From Lentinus brumalis (taxonomy: Eukaryota; Basidiomycota; Agaricomycetes; Polyporales; Polyporaceae), in the NCBI GenBank assembly GCA_001792895.1, contig MARA01000039.1, forward strand, positions 186,001 through 250,000: a DNA stretch of 64,000 nt. The letters run 5' to 3'. This document shows positions 29,716 to 45,203 of this stretch, piece after piece. Every line of letters begins with the position of its first letter. Positions within the stretch are counted from its first letter, which is position 1. Position numbers and translations under genes: made by a program. The notes under the pieces are model-generated. The model worked only from the letters and a program-made list of their open reading frames with translations. It was not told the DNA's origin and made no database searches.

Positions 29716-30388
29716 ATGCGCACATTCACAGTCATCGCTTCTCTAGCCGCATTCTTCGCCGGAGCCGTGCAAGCGATTACACCGGCAGCGACACCCCAGT
29801 TTGAAGCCTTGTTTGTGGGGGTCTTGGAGGTAGGGGATGCTGCAACTATCAACAACACCACGTTCGGAAGTCGCCTGTATGGTCCTATCACTGGGTACGC
29901 AGGCATCTCCTAGTCCACGCACGGGCTCGGGAAGGCTCAACATCAACTTCGCAGAGGCAACCTCACAGATCTAGCTTCGGGACAGCTCGCTGGAACCGTG
30001 CTCGCGGGCTCGTCGGACACGGGAATTATCAGCCAGTCAGGGATTTTCTTCCCTGATGCCGTACTGTCTGTGCGGTGGGAAGTAGATCAGAAGTTGGCAT
30101 ATCTGCGTGCGACAGGTGTTGGGTAGGTACACTGTCTTGACATACGAAAACATTGCACTGACCCACCTGCAGAGAGATATTTGTCTCGGACCTTTCCTAC
30201 ATGTGAGTCTCGCTGTATCTAGTTGTGACGATACTTCATGACTGACTTGAATCGTTCACCCTGTTAGTCACCTGGAGACAGATTCGGAGACGTACAGCGC
30301 ATTGAACAGCCGGTTTTTGCTGGGCAACCTCACCTTCCTCGAGGGGGATCAAACTCATCCTGTCTTGACCATATACGGTGCTGTATAG
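29716..30388 (+). CDS. Secreted DUF3237-family protein, copy B
   Basis: 165-residue paralogue of the gene at 28332, same orientation and same four-exon structure. Signal peptide MRTFTVIASLAAFFAGAVQA, then 'FEALFVGVLEVGDAATIN', 'PITGGNLTDLASGQLAGTVL', 'LSVRWEVDQKLAYLRATGVG' and the end 'HLETDSETYSALNSRFLL' with 'LTIYGAV'. The stretch HLETDSETYSALNSRFLL is identical in both copies and nearly so at the DNA level, while the rest has drifted. This could reflect strong constraint or local gene conversion. No frameshift. Function unknown. Confidence 0.85.
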
Positions 30389-31206
30389 GCCTATAGGTCG
30401 TGGATAGTAATGGAATACTTGTTTTCAATGACATCTTGAGCACCCGGGACAAGACGGGCATGGAGTTCGGTCCAATGAAGCCACTCAGTGACGGTTACTA
30501 CTGGAGGATAATCAAAGTACCCCGGCCCGTCGAATATGAGTGAGCCTCTCACGGCGACATCCTGACGGACGGTCAGCGTAAATCTTGGGGGTGTGCATGT
30601 ATCGCGGCAGAAACTCATCTTGCATCCTCCCTTGCCAGTTGACTAGAAGTGGACCCATTTGCCATCTGGCGACTTTCCGTTAAGTACGCGAACGCGGCCG
30701 ACGAGCTGCGATCCCCTGTGACCATGCGTACGCCCTCAATGTGGACCATGGCAGCGCAGTGATATCGGGAACCCACCCGCACTTACTTACGGAGACGACC
30801 ATGGTCGATGTGGTCAGTGTTGTGATTGTGACGAACCCGCTGTTGTGTGACATCTTCCATGGCGCTCCGATAGTATGTCGGATCGCGCGTTGCGCGCATC
30901 TTCATGCGTCTTCTAGGCTGACCACCTACGGCGTACCTATCTGTGATTCATCTTCAGCAGTTCCGCTCACTTCTCAATCGCTCCTCGCCGCCGCCTCTGC
31001 GTGCCTGACCGCGGATGTTTATGGAGCGAGTCAAGGAGATAAGTCCCCAAGAGCAACGTCTCCGGGTTGCATTGATGATCGAGAGGAATCCCATTAGAGA
31101 GACAATGCAACATAAAAGCACAAAACATACGTTAGTACATCGAACAACGGGCGAACAACTACAGGAACATTGCATCTTTTAGGAGCAGCGGCCAGCATTC
31201 ATCAGG
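30389..31206. other. Intergenic, with a possible short minus-strand frame
   Basis: A 75-codon minus-strand frame (30391-30618) reads 'MSFCRDTCTPPRFTLTVRQD' and ends 'DVIENKYSITIHDL'. It has no upstream partner exon I could connect and overlaps the 3' UTR of DUF3237 copy B. Probably chance; otherwise nothing supported. Confidence 0.3.
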
Positions 31207-32751
31207 TCAGAGAGCCTTGATACGCGTAAAGTCAATGTGAAGATTCTCAGGGAGGCTGAGAGCGAACGCCTGAAACCCGTTCTTCAGGTAGTCGCGGTGG
31301 ATGGAGTCTTGTGGCAGCGTCCAACGGTATTCCCGCAGGAGCATGCTGACGAGTACGCGCTGCTCGTACAAGGAGAAGTTGCGTGCGAGGCATTTCCGCG
31401 GGCCAATCCCGAAAGTGACCCAGTTGCTCGCCTCCGCTTTCGCGTCGTCAAGGAACCTCTTGGGGTCGAACGCGTCGGGATCGCTCCAGACCGTCTGGTT
31501 GTGGTGTGCGGCGCACATGTTCAGCACCATGGGCGTGTTGGGAGGGATCACATATGGGCCGATCTGCACAGGTATGTCGCAGATGCGGGGGAGGGTGGCA
31601 TTGGAGGGAGTGTTGTTTCGCATCGACTCGCGCAAGACAGCGTTGAGGTACGGCGTGCGGAGGAAGTGTTCAACACGCGGCTCGTCGTCACCGAGTACAG
31701 CCAATACTTCCTCGCGAACTTTGTCCTGGATCTCCGGGTGTCGCGCGAGGAAGTAGACCACCGAGGAGATAGCGCCGGCAGTGGTGTCCTGTTGACAAGG
31801 CGTTAGCACAAGTGTGTGGTTAAGGGAACGCGAGGACGTACGTGACCAGCGACGAACATGACGATGCAGTTGTCACGGTACTCGACCTCGGTCATGTCTG
31901 GCTCCTGGAACATGTACGTAAGGACGTCGTTGCCAGGGTTCTTCCGCTTCTCTTCCATGATCTTGCACAGATCGTCGACGAAGCTGTCGATCATCTTCTG
32001 CACCTGCCGTCGGGGTAACCACCGCTCGAGCACGGGAAGCACGACGTATGCCGGGTTTGCAATCGCGGCCATGACTTCTTGGTAACGCTTCACGAACGAG
32101 CCCGAAGGTTTCGAGAGCGCTTCGAAGTCGTAACCTACAACCCCTCTGCCGAAGGCGTCCAGTGTATAGCGATTCGCGTAGTCATCCCAGCGAACGCGGC
32201 CGCCGTCTCCCATGAGCGACATGGTAGTCCGCGCAAGGTCCGCGAACATGTCGATGGGCATAGTTCGCTGAATGGCGCTGCGCACAACCCGAAGGTGGCG
32301 CTTCGCCATCTCGCCGTTAGACATGAAGACATTGTCGTTTCCGATGAGCCTCCACAGGAGCATATCCTGCGACTGGCGTTGTTTCCAGACGTTTGGATTT
32401 TCAAGCAGTTGCTTGCCGAGCTGTTGAACGGTGTGGACATGTTAGCCCGGCATAAGTAGTACGGCGAGTGACGTACCTTTGTCTCAAGGACCTGGACCAT
32501 CCAGTCGCCGAGACAGTAAACGAGAACGACGTCCGTTTGCATTCGCTTCGCGAAAGGAAGCACCAGTCGCTTCACGCGTTGCTCCTCGACTTCGCCCGAG
32601 AAGTAGCTCAAGAGGAGGGGGAATAAGGGGACCTTGGGTATATGTCGGAGGTGAGGGGGACACGCAGGAGTCGGTACAGGCCGAAGCAGAGCACGGCGAG
32701 CGTGAAGAAGATATAGTGGAGCGTCGAGAGCGAGAGGTTGGGGGGAATCAT
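31207..32751 (-). CDS. Cytochrome P450 monooxygenase, ER-anchored
   Basis: Heme-thiolate oxygenase; substrate unknown. The ATG at 32751 gives 'MIPPNLSLSTLHYIFFTLAV', a membrane anchor, then a Pro-rich hinge. I-helix oxygen-binding motif is AGHDTTAG, the K-helix motif is 'LRESMRN' (ExxR), the PERF-type motif is 'FDPKRF', and the heme loop is 'FGIGPRKCLARNFSLYEQRV', with the cysteine ligand and Ala in place of the usual final Gly. The stop is at 31207. Introns lie at about 31790-31840 and 32420-32475. At the GGG 32636-32638 (CCC on the coding strand) one base must be added to pass from the anchor (SDIYP) to 'KVPLFPLLLSYFSGEVEEQR'. An upstream in-frame ATG at about 32830 is possible but lengthens the leader atypically. 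Neighbours give no pathway. Confidence 0.9.
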
Positions 32752-33959
32752 GGTTTGGACGTCGGATAGGGCGTAAGATAGACGTGAGACATTAAGGACC
32801 TGGTGAGGTCGGGCGTATATGTATGAAGACATGCCAGTGGACGAGGAAGAGAAAGCTGGCGGCATCTGTCATGTTGTGTCTTTTGTACGGCTGCCGCACT
32901 GGGCTAGCGTCGACGTATGGTAACGTAGTGGTCCTGGGCAAGCCGTGTAGCGAAGCCGCCTATCAGATCTCGTTAGCATCGACACCGAATGTATCCAGGA
33001 ACGTACTCGATCGGCGCCGTACGCGAGCCTCTGCGAGCATGGGCTATGCTCGTGGCGCGCATATTAGATGTGTAGACGACAAGTTGCAACAGGTTGCAAC
33101 GCAGTATAGGTCAGGCCGCCGAGCACCCGGACTCCAGTCTCCAGCACGGCTGCGATTCCTCGAGAGCACACCGCGGCTACTGAGTCTGAGTGTAAGTATC
33201 TGTGCACTCCTGTACTCTACATAGCAATCGGATGTGCTGTGAATGAGGCGATGGATCCTATGGCCAACTTGCAATTGTCGGCGCCGTTGTGGCAGCACAA
33301 GTACGTCAGATCGGCGACCGCCTGCGACCGCGAATGCGAGCCGTGCTGCTTTGTCTGGACTAGTGGGCGGAGGAATCAGTTGCTCAATGGGGCTAGGTTG
33401 GACACTGCGCACATCCAACACACCTTCCAACAGAAGAGCATCGGAGCGTTGGTATCGCGTTTCCGTAGGTTTCCGTAAGTAGGAAGTCCCTGTATGTCCG
33501 TTTCCGTCGCTCCGCAAGGGATAGTGGTTCCGTAACAGTTGATGGTAGTCCTTGGTGACAGTACTTGGTAATCCCGCTACATCCGGGACAGACCCGGGAT
33601 CCCTACATTTGTCAACCAATCTTTAGTAATAGCAGATCTTAGGCTGTTTCTGCATATACTCTACAGCTAGTATGCTCGGACATGTAAGTACTCGTACATA
33701 CTTGCATATCATAGATGTGCCGCTTCTGCCTACGCTGAGCGCTGAGCACTCGGTGTCACCTAGAAACGTCAAGTACGTCTACATAGCGTCTGGCATCACT
33801 CACTACCCTGCAAGGGCTGCAGGCAGGTGTACGAAGTGGAGGTAGGAGCAGCTGGTAGGAGACAGGAAACACGAACGCCCCAAAGGCTCTGCGATGCGAG
33901 ACCTTGACACGATGCATTCAACTCAGCAGCACACATACTACGCGCATGGAAACTACGTA
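32752..33959. other. Intergenic between P450 and PEX6
   Basis: 1.2 kb; P450 promoter and PEX6 3' region. No coding signal or repeat recognised. Confidence 0.4.
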
Positions 33960-37943
<3,984 letters not shown>

Positions 37944-38141
37944 AGCGGTCTGCGAGCACGAGCACAGGCGCCCGTGCTGCACTTTTTCACGCTCGTCCAC
38001 CATCCTTGATTCCTTCCGCTCAACGCGCGTGTTTTCTGCGGCTCCTTCCCTCGTCTCAGCCGGGTCGTCTCTTGGGCTCAGTCGCCGACCTCGAATCATC
38101 TGTCTGGCTACGCGCTTTCCCGAGGGGCAATTGTCTGAATT
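37944..38141. promoter_or_regulatory. Bidirectional promoter PEX6/GAR1
   Basis: 198 bp between divergent starts; no TATA box recognised. Confidence 0.45.
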
Positions 38142-38942
38142 ATGAGCAGAGGAGGCCGAGGTGGATTTGGCGGTCGCGGCGGAGGTACGTTTGCACAATT
38201 CTCCCCGTAGGCCCGGAGGCGTTCTGAAAAAGTTGCGCAGGTCGCGGCGGTGGCAGAGGTGGCTTCCAGCAGAGGGACTTTGGCCCTCCGGATACAGTCC
38301 TCGGTATGTCTTCACTTCCCTCACCTACCACTGATATTAAAGTTTTTTGCTGGGCAGAGATGGGCTCGTTTGTTCACGCAGTCGAGGACGAGATGTTCTG
38401 CTCATCGCTCATCCCGGACAAGGTCCCATACTTCAACGCACCCATTTACCTCCAAAATAAGTCGGTCATCGGTCGAGTTGACGAGATCCTGGGGCCTATA
38501 AACGAGGTCTACTTCACGGTCAAGATGGGTGAGGGCATGGTCGCAAACAGCTTCAAGAAAGGCGACAAGGTTTACATCGGAGGCGACAAGCTGCTCCCCC
38601 TCGAGCGCTTCTTGCCAAAGCCGAAGGTTGCTGGTGAGTAATTGTCTTCGAAGTGCATGCCATTCTGTCTCATTTCGTCGTCGCCTTCCCCACCAGGTGT
38701 CAAAAAGCCCGAGGGGCAGGCGGACGAGGAGGCTTTGGTGGTGGCAGAGGTCGTGGTGCACCAGGCGGTCGTGGCGGCAGAGGGGTGGTCGTGGAGGCAT
38801 GCGCGGCGCACCCAGGGGGAGAGGGGGCTTCGGTGGTGGTGGTGGCTTTGGCGGAGGCGGCGGCTTCGGTGGTGGACGGGGTGCACCAAGAGGACGGGGC
38901 TTTGGCGGCGGACGGGGCGGAGGCCGTGGGTGGGGTTCATAA
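38142..38942 (+). CDS. GAR1: H/ACA snoRNP protein Gar1
   Basis: Subunit of the H/ACA ribonucleoprotein that pseudouridylates rRNA and snRNA. A first Arg/Gly-rich arm ([20 protein letters not shown]) leads into '[20 protein letters not shown]', '[20 protein letters not shown]', '[20 protein letters not shown]' and '[20 protein letters not shown]', the Gar1 core. A second RGG tail ends '[15 protein letters not shown]' at 38942. The tail is in three reading frames: one base is needed at the G4 run 38713-38716 and another at 38782-38785 to give continuous RGG repeats. Without them the tail is replaced by non-RGG sequence. Three introns. Confidence 0.95.
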
Positions 38943-39081
38943 CCTGTATGTTGGCCAGAGCGCTGTTGTACGATTGTTTGCTTTCCTCTGCTTTGCTTCA
39001 TACATGTACACCCTACTCTGTAGGGGCAGCAAATCCATTGACGAGACGGTAGGGCTACAGTGAGGGTATATGTTTGTACTC

Positions 39082-39928
39082 TTACAACTTCAACATCTTG
39101 ATATCCTCTGCGACCGTCTTCACACGTTCCGAACGTTCCAGTTGTACTGGCAGAGCCTGTCGAGAGGTCGTCAGCTCCTGGCGCGAGTGCTCGGCGAGAG
39201 TACTTGACGTACCTGCTTGAGCTCCTCCACAACAGCAAATGTTTGAGACGCGATATCGTCGATGCGCTGGTAGGTCGCAGCCGGAACTAAAAGTGGGCAA
39301 GTGGTTCAGTCGAAGGAGCATGCCGGCGCAAGCGACTAACGCACTTTCTTCCTGCGCTTGTGCTTCCTCGTCTGCCACATTCTCCAAGGCGGTAGCTTCG
39401 TCGGTGTCCAGTGCTTGTTGGCTTGCCAGGAGCTCCCTCATTTGCGCCTCTATCTCTTCCGGCTTCGTCCGTCGCTCTTGCGCGATCTGGAGGTCCCAGC
39501 GCAGGCTTTGGTCGGACAAGGACCAGATGTGCCGGTCGAAACCCTCGTCGAAGGGTTCTGTATCTGTCCAGGCAAGTGTCGGAAGATATACGACGAGCTC
39601 GTAATCCATGGAGACGCACCAACTTCATCTTCGTTCAAGTCCTCCAGGTTCTGGCCGTTGACTCTTACGTTCCGACGGGCCATGTCAAACGTCTTGTCGA
39701 TGAACTGCGACGCGTATGTGAGTATAAAGCAGCGAGTTTCGGCACAAGAACACACGCGATGGAGGTGCGCGAGGAGCACCTGGCGGTCTTCGGCGGAGTT
39801 GTTGCCACTTAGCTGCTCGTCTAGGGCTGTGAGAGCCGCAAGAGTGTAGTTGCGCTTGATGCGGCGCCAGTCGTCGAGAGTCTCGACGGATACGCGAGGT
39901 ATGTCTTCTCGCTGGGGTCCATAGCCAT
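39082..39928 (-). CDS. MIS14: Kinetochore protein Mis14/Nsl1 (MIND complex)
   Basis: Subunit of the Mis12/MIND complex linking centromeric chromatin to the Ndc80 complex. Exons read 'REDIPRVSVETLDDWRRIKR', 'NYTLAALTALDEQLSG', 'FIDKTFDMARRNVRVNGQNL', 'DTEPFDEGFDRHIWSLSDQS', 'LRWDLQIAQERRTKPEEIEA' and 'QMRELLASQQ', and the coiled-coil end 'RSERVKTVAEDIKMLKL'. The FDE..DRH.WSLSDQ block is the Mis14 signature. The best start (ATG at 39928, MAMDP) needs one base added to the G4 run 39914-39917; otherwise an upstream exon must be assumed. Converges with GAR1, 140 bp between stops. Confidence 0.82.
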
Positions 39929-40197
39929 GCAAGTGGCTTCGGGTGATGGAGTGCAGAGCCAAGATACACGCCCGGTTGTCGCGTCGCGTCCCCGGCGCGT
40001 CCAGTCACGCGTCAGTCACGCCGATCCTGGGGCAAGCAAGAATCGCGAGGCGATGATGCGGCGAAGGACTACATTGCAAGCAAAGAAGATAATACTACAA
40101 TTACATGGGTACAGCTATAACCTAGCACGCAAGAAAGCCTCACGAGAGGTACATCGTATCATCAGATTCGGGACAGCTGCCGCCGTGCCGCACACCA

Positions 40198-40908
40198 TTA
40201 GCTCTCCCACTTGGTCTACAGCAGCGTACGGGTCAGCATATTCGCAACGACGCGTACATAGGACTGCAAACGCACATCAGGATGTTTCTTGAATTCCTCG
40301 TATGCCTCTCGGTTGAAGAAGCTGACCTCGGACTCATTCTCTGCACATGCTGTGAGTTGACTTGTCGTGCAAGATAGGAGATGCGGCTTACCTAGTCCCA
40401 GGTCTGCTAGAATTGTTGAATCGTCCTCGAAGATCCACTCATCGTGGTCCAGGTTGATAATCAAGTTCGTTGTCTGGGCCGGGAGTCAGTCGGCGATCAT
40501 TCAGCCAAAGTGGGTGGGCTGACCTTAGCTCCATGAGCCTTGGTATACAACTTGAGAGTGTCTATCGGCAGAGTCAGCACATGCCACGGTGCGATATAAA
40601 AGCAGAGATTGAACGCACCCAGGACAGTATTGCGATACGGTTTCCAGCCGGGCTGTGTCTGTATTGCTAAAGAAAGGGTTGTGTCGTTCGCAGGGCTGAA
40701 ACGGAGAGGTAAGACAGTCTCATGGGTTACCTTGCCGGACTTGCTCCTTCAACTGACCGACAGTGGTCTGCTCAAGATTGACGTGGTGGAGAACGAGACT
40801 CTTTTCCGTGCGATACTCGAAGGACTTGATCACACGGATGGTGAGAGTCGCGTCCGTCCTTGGGACAGCGAGGTTGGTGGGTACGTCTGAGATGCCGTCT
40901 GAAGACAT
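40198..40908 (-). CDS. UPF0538 / C2orf76-type ubiquitin-like-fold protein
   Basis: Conserved eukaryotic protein of unknown function, matched by pattern to human C2orf76. It starts 'MSSDGISDVPTNLAVPRTDA', then 'LTIRVIKSFEYRTEKSLVLH', 'HVNLEQTTVGQLKEQV', 'LDTLKLYTKAHGAKTTNLII' and 'NLDHDEWIFEDDSTILADLG', and 'ENESEVSFFNREAYEEFKKH'. I place the stop at TAA 40198-40200 after a 43-nt intron, giving a C-terminal ...SYTKWES like its relatives. Without that intron the stop is at 40216. About 145 residues, small alpha/beta fold. Confidence 0.8.
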
Positions 40909-41492
40909 GGGTGAGCAGGTGATGTTGAGGTGATGATCGTTGAGACGAGGAGACTTATAGCTCGCATGGATTTGTGAATGTTCAGGACGATGCTCGAAAG
41001 TCCGATCGATCTGGATCGCTCTTCCATGCTCGGGCGTCTGAGACCCGGCGTGTGGTTTATTTCATCCCGTCTCCTGCCCATCCCATGACTCGTCGTCCAG
41101 CGAAAACACCGCACTCAGCGAAGACATCAGCTAGGTGCCGAATGGCACATGTATCTCATCCACACCCCGTTTGCCTGAACACGTCACGCCGTGATTCACT
41201 TGGCCTCTACCTAAGTATGCCGACCTAGAAACCTCTTTGGCCCTGACATGCCTTCAAAGTTCCTGGCAATCCATTCTCTGGCCTGCTTTGAAGTTCGTCA
41301 TCGGCAAGAGAATCACGCTCGGCCTCCCAGGACGCCTTGGCGGCCCGACTGATGCTTATAGCGACCAGTCCGAGGATTCTCCGCCGCGCCGCCTCTCATC
41401 CATATATACCCTCGTCCGCCAACGCCCTCCTCAGAAGCTACCCAAGCCAGCTTCAAAGCTAGGTCCGCATACTACCAACGATTGACCCTAGC
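40909..41492. promoter_or_regulatory. Shared upstream region of UPF0538 and GH3 genes
   Basis: 584 bp between divergent starts. A TATA-like atatata at 41402-41408 lies 85 bp before the GH3 start codon. Confidence 0.45.
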
Positions 41493-44400
41493 ATGTCTCG
41501 CAACTTCTTAGATGCCAATGTCTCTGACATCGTCAAGCTACTCACTACCGACGAGAAGATACAACTTCTAGCCGGTCCCAACTGGTGGAACACCAACGCG
41601 ATAGACAGGTTGGGAGTCCCAGCAGTTCGCATGAGCGATGGGCCAAACGTACGTGCCCCGAACATACGGACATCCTCGATGCTTATGTTCCGCGCCGCTA
41701 CATAGGGAGTTCGCGGTTCATCGCACTTCGTTCCCACTCCTGCACAATGTCTGCCGGTAAGGTCTTCGCATCATGTACCATGATATGCCTGACTTTTGTT
41801 CTAGTGCGCTACCTCTATGGCCTCCACTTTCGATACCGATATGCTGTTCAAAGTCGGCGCGTTACTTGGTGAAGAGGCCAAGATCAAGTCCTCCGTGATT
41901 CTGCTCGCCCCGACGTGTAACATACAACGCAACCCACTTGGGGGCAGAGCCTTTGAGTCCTTCTCGGAGGACCCTCATCTTTCAGGTGACGAGCCTCATC
42001 CCTCCCGGACGCGCCAAGCCTGATATGGATATGTGTTGCAGGCCTGCTGGCTGCATCGTATGTCGAGGGTCTTCAGAGCAAGGGCGTAGCCTCTACCATC
42101 AAGCATTTCGTTGGGAACGACCAGGAACATGAAAGGACCGCTGCCGAGTCCGTCATGTCCGATCGGGCGTTGCGCGAGATTTATCTCTATCCGTAGGCGT
42201 CCTCACAGACGTGGTTAGGAGATACACTGAGGCTTGTTGGCCAGGTTCATGCTGGCTCAAAAGAAGGCGAAGCCCTGGGCTTTCATGACGTCGTACGTAC
42301 CTTCTGAAGCTGGCTAAGCACTATCTGACCTTGGGTATCTTTAGCTATGGGAGAATCAAGGGCGTGCACTGCGCGGAAAGCCCGACACTTCTCCAGGATA
42401 TTTTGCGCAAGGAATGGGGCTTCGACGGCATTGTCATAAGTGACTGGTAAGCCAGGACTTCTTCTTGTCCTATCACCTTGTTCAAGAGACGTGTGCCTAG
42501 GTTCGGCACTTACAGCGTTGATCACGCGATCAATGCTGGACTCGACCTTGAGATGCCTGGTCCACCGCGCTGGCGCACTCCACTGCTCATCGGTCACTTG
42601 CTCTCTTGCCAGAAGCTCAAAGAAGCCACGCTTGACGAGCGCGCCACGCAAATCCTCAATTTCGTCCAACGCCAGGCACGTCGCAACCCAGACGTGGTGT
42701 TCGGCGATGGCAAGGAACGCTCGCGCGATTCTCCGGAAGCGCGTGCCTTCTGTCGCAAGCTTGCCGCAGAGGGTATGGTTGTGCTGAAGAATGAGGACGG
42801 GTTGTTGCCGCTGAAGGGGGACAATGTCAAGAAGATTGCGCTGATCGGACCTAACATGAAGGACCGCATCATATCTGGTGGAGGTTCAGCAGCGCTCAAA
42901 GCCACCTATATCGTCACACCATATGCTGGCCTAGTCGATAATGCACCAAAGGGTATCGAGTTCAAGTATGAGGTAGGATGCTATTGTGAGTATGTTTAAT
43001 CCGCGCATGAGGCTCGGAGAACTGACTGGAAGCGCAGCATTCAAGTACACTCCGACGTTGGAAGCCTTCCTGAAGACCCCGTCAGGGGAGCCCGGTTGGC
43101 TGTGCAGTTTTTACAACCACGACGAGAACCGGAACCCGATCGGGGACTCCGTTCAGGACTACGTTCTGCAAGATACTCGTGTCAAGCTGAACGACTTCTT
43201 ACCGTCGGGTCTCACGGAGACTTGGACCATCAAGCTTCGCGGAAGCCTCACTGTGGACAAGAGCGCAGAGTACCAGTTGGGACTGACGGTTGCGGGGCGG
43301 GCAAAGTTGTTCGTCAACGGCAAATTGACCATTGACAACTGGACAAAGCAACGGCCAGGCGACTTCTTCTACGGGTGAGATCATCATATGAGTATATTAA
43401 CTTGACTCACGCCTTCTTTCGAGGGCAGACAAGGGACTGTCGAAGAGATGGCGACCATCTCTCTCACGGCCGGGAAAGCCGTTGACATCATGGTCGAGTA
43501 TACCAACACCAAGCCCCCGTCAGGTCCCGAGTCGGATCGATCTCAGCCAGCTCTTATGCGTGGAGTGGTATGTTGTCGTTCTACTTCTTTCGCAGTGTAG
43601 CACTCAACGCAAGTGTCAGCGGCTTGGAGGATGCGAGAAAGTTGATCCAGAAGAAGCACTCGTTGCCGCGGAGAAACTCGCGGCCGAGTCGGACGCCGTC
43701 ATCGTCGTCGCTGGTTTGTCTCCTGACTGGGAGAGCGAAGGTTTTGATCGGCCTACACTCGATATGCCTGGCAGACAGAACGAGCTCATCGCACGTGTCG
43801 GGAAAGCCAATCCAAAGACGGTCGTCTGCTTGCAGGCGGTGAGTCACATCACCATGTACTCTACACTTGTGGACGGCGACTCAGATGCTAAATATTGTAG
43901 GGATCCGCGGTTGCGATGCCGTGGGTTAACGAGGTCAACGGTATCATTCAAGCTTGGTACTCAGGCAATGAGGCGGGCAATGCCCTTGCCGACGTAATCT
44001 ATGGCACGATCAATCCTGGCGGCCGTCTCCCCCTCACACTCCCCGTGCGTGTGCAGGATATCCCTGCATATCCGAACTTCAAGAGCGAGAACGGGCAGAT
44101 TCACTATCGGGAGGATCTGTTCGTCGGATACAAGGGTTACCAATCGAGGGATGTGAAGCCCCTCTTCCCTTTTGGGTTGGTCACGGCTCGTGCATCTGTT
44201 TGATACTGCCGCTGACGGTCCTTGGATAGGCATGGTTTATCGTACACAACCTTCGATTTCTCCCATCTCCTCGTGACTCCTCTCTCCATAGCGGAAGGCC
44301 CCGACTTCGAAGTGGACGTCACCGTCACTCTTACTAACACCGGCTCCATGGCCGGTTCGGAGGTGGTTCAGGTGTACGTCAACCTGCCAGACATCGGCCT

Positions 44401-44638
44401 TGCTACACCAGAGCTGCAACTCCGCGGGTTCGCGAAGGCTCGCGACATCGCTCCGGGCGAGAGCAAAACCGTGACGGTCAAACTGGACAAATACGCCGTA
44501 TCGTGGTGGGACACAGTCGGGCAGCAGTGGAAGGCTGCGCCGGGCACGTATCAAGTGCACGTTGGCAAGAGCTCTGTGGCCCTAGATCTTCAGGGTCAGT
44601 TTGTGCTGGATATTGGCTATACGTGGATCGGGGCATAA
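41493..44638 (+). CDS. GH3 beta-glucosidase with PA14 insert, intracellular
   Basis: Hydrolyses beta-glucosides such as cellobiose with retention of configuration. There is no signal peptide ([20 protein letters not shown]), so it should be cytosolic. Domain 1 (TIM barrel) includes '[20 protein letters not shown]', '[20 protein letters not shown]', '[20 protein letters not shown]' and the nucleophile aspartate in '[11 protein letters not shown]'. The second domain has '[20 protein letters not shown]' and '[12 protein letters not shown]'. A PA14 module is inserted ([20 protein letters not shown]), then the acid/base region '[20 protein letters not shown]' and a fibronectin-like domain ending '[16 protein letters not shown]'. 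About nine short introns. Typical of the fungal intracellular GH3 group with PA14. Confidence 0.95.
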
Positions 44639-45203
44639 GCCAAAGTGTACGTGAGCGGAACTCACGTAGATACAGACACGATACAGAAGCGGTCGACTTC
44701 AGTTCATTATGAGTCACGTTCAAAGCGAAGTGTGCAAAATACGGTCGAATGAGCATCAGATAGACCTGTGATCACGCATGCGCACCTGTCGCGTAAGTAG
44801 GTAGTCTTTGAGCAGCAAGTTCACAGTTGCAGATGATGGTCGCTTGTTCTGTTGCATTCACTCTACGACTGACTACGACTATCCCGCGGCCGCTACTGGT
44901 GGGCCAAACATTGCAGAACTGTTGATGGAGCTCGGCAGAAATGCGCACCTCCCGGATCACCGACGCCTTCATCACCATTCCAAAAGTGTAAGTAGGTGTA
45001 AAGCATACCATACATAGAGATCGCGCAGCGGGTAGGATGTACGCGTACTACAGCCGTTTGCATTTCAGTCTGCAATTTCCGCCGCACGAATCTTTGTTTG
45101 GAGTCGGGACGGAGTCACCGCGCATTGACAGCTGAACAGGCCCTTGGTCTCAGCCTGACTCCTAAATCCTCTCTCGCCCTTAACCCCCATCTCCATCCCC
45201 TCG
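44639..45203. other. Intergenic between GH3 and FunK1-type genes
   Basis: 565 bp between tandem genes. No coding or repeat signal seen. Confidence 0.4.

Noticed and set aside
30391..30618. 75-codon minus-strand frame
   Set aside because: No adjoining exon, overlaps the 3' region of DUF3237 copy B, no known domain.
31000..32800. Secondary-metabolite cluster around the P450 and DUF3237 genes
   Set aside because: No synthase, transporter or pathway regulator adjacent; single tailoring-type enzymes do not make a cluster.
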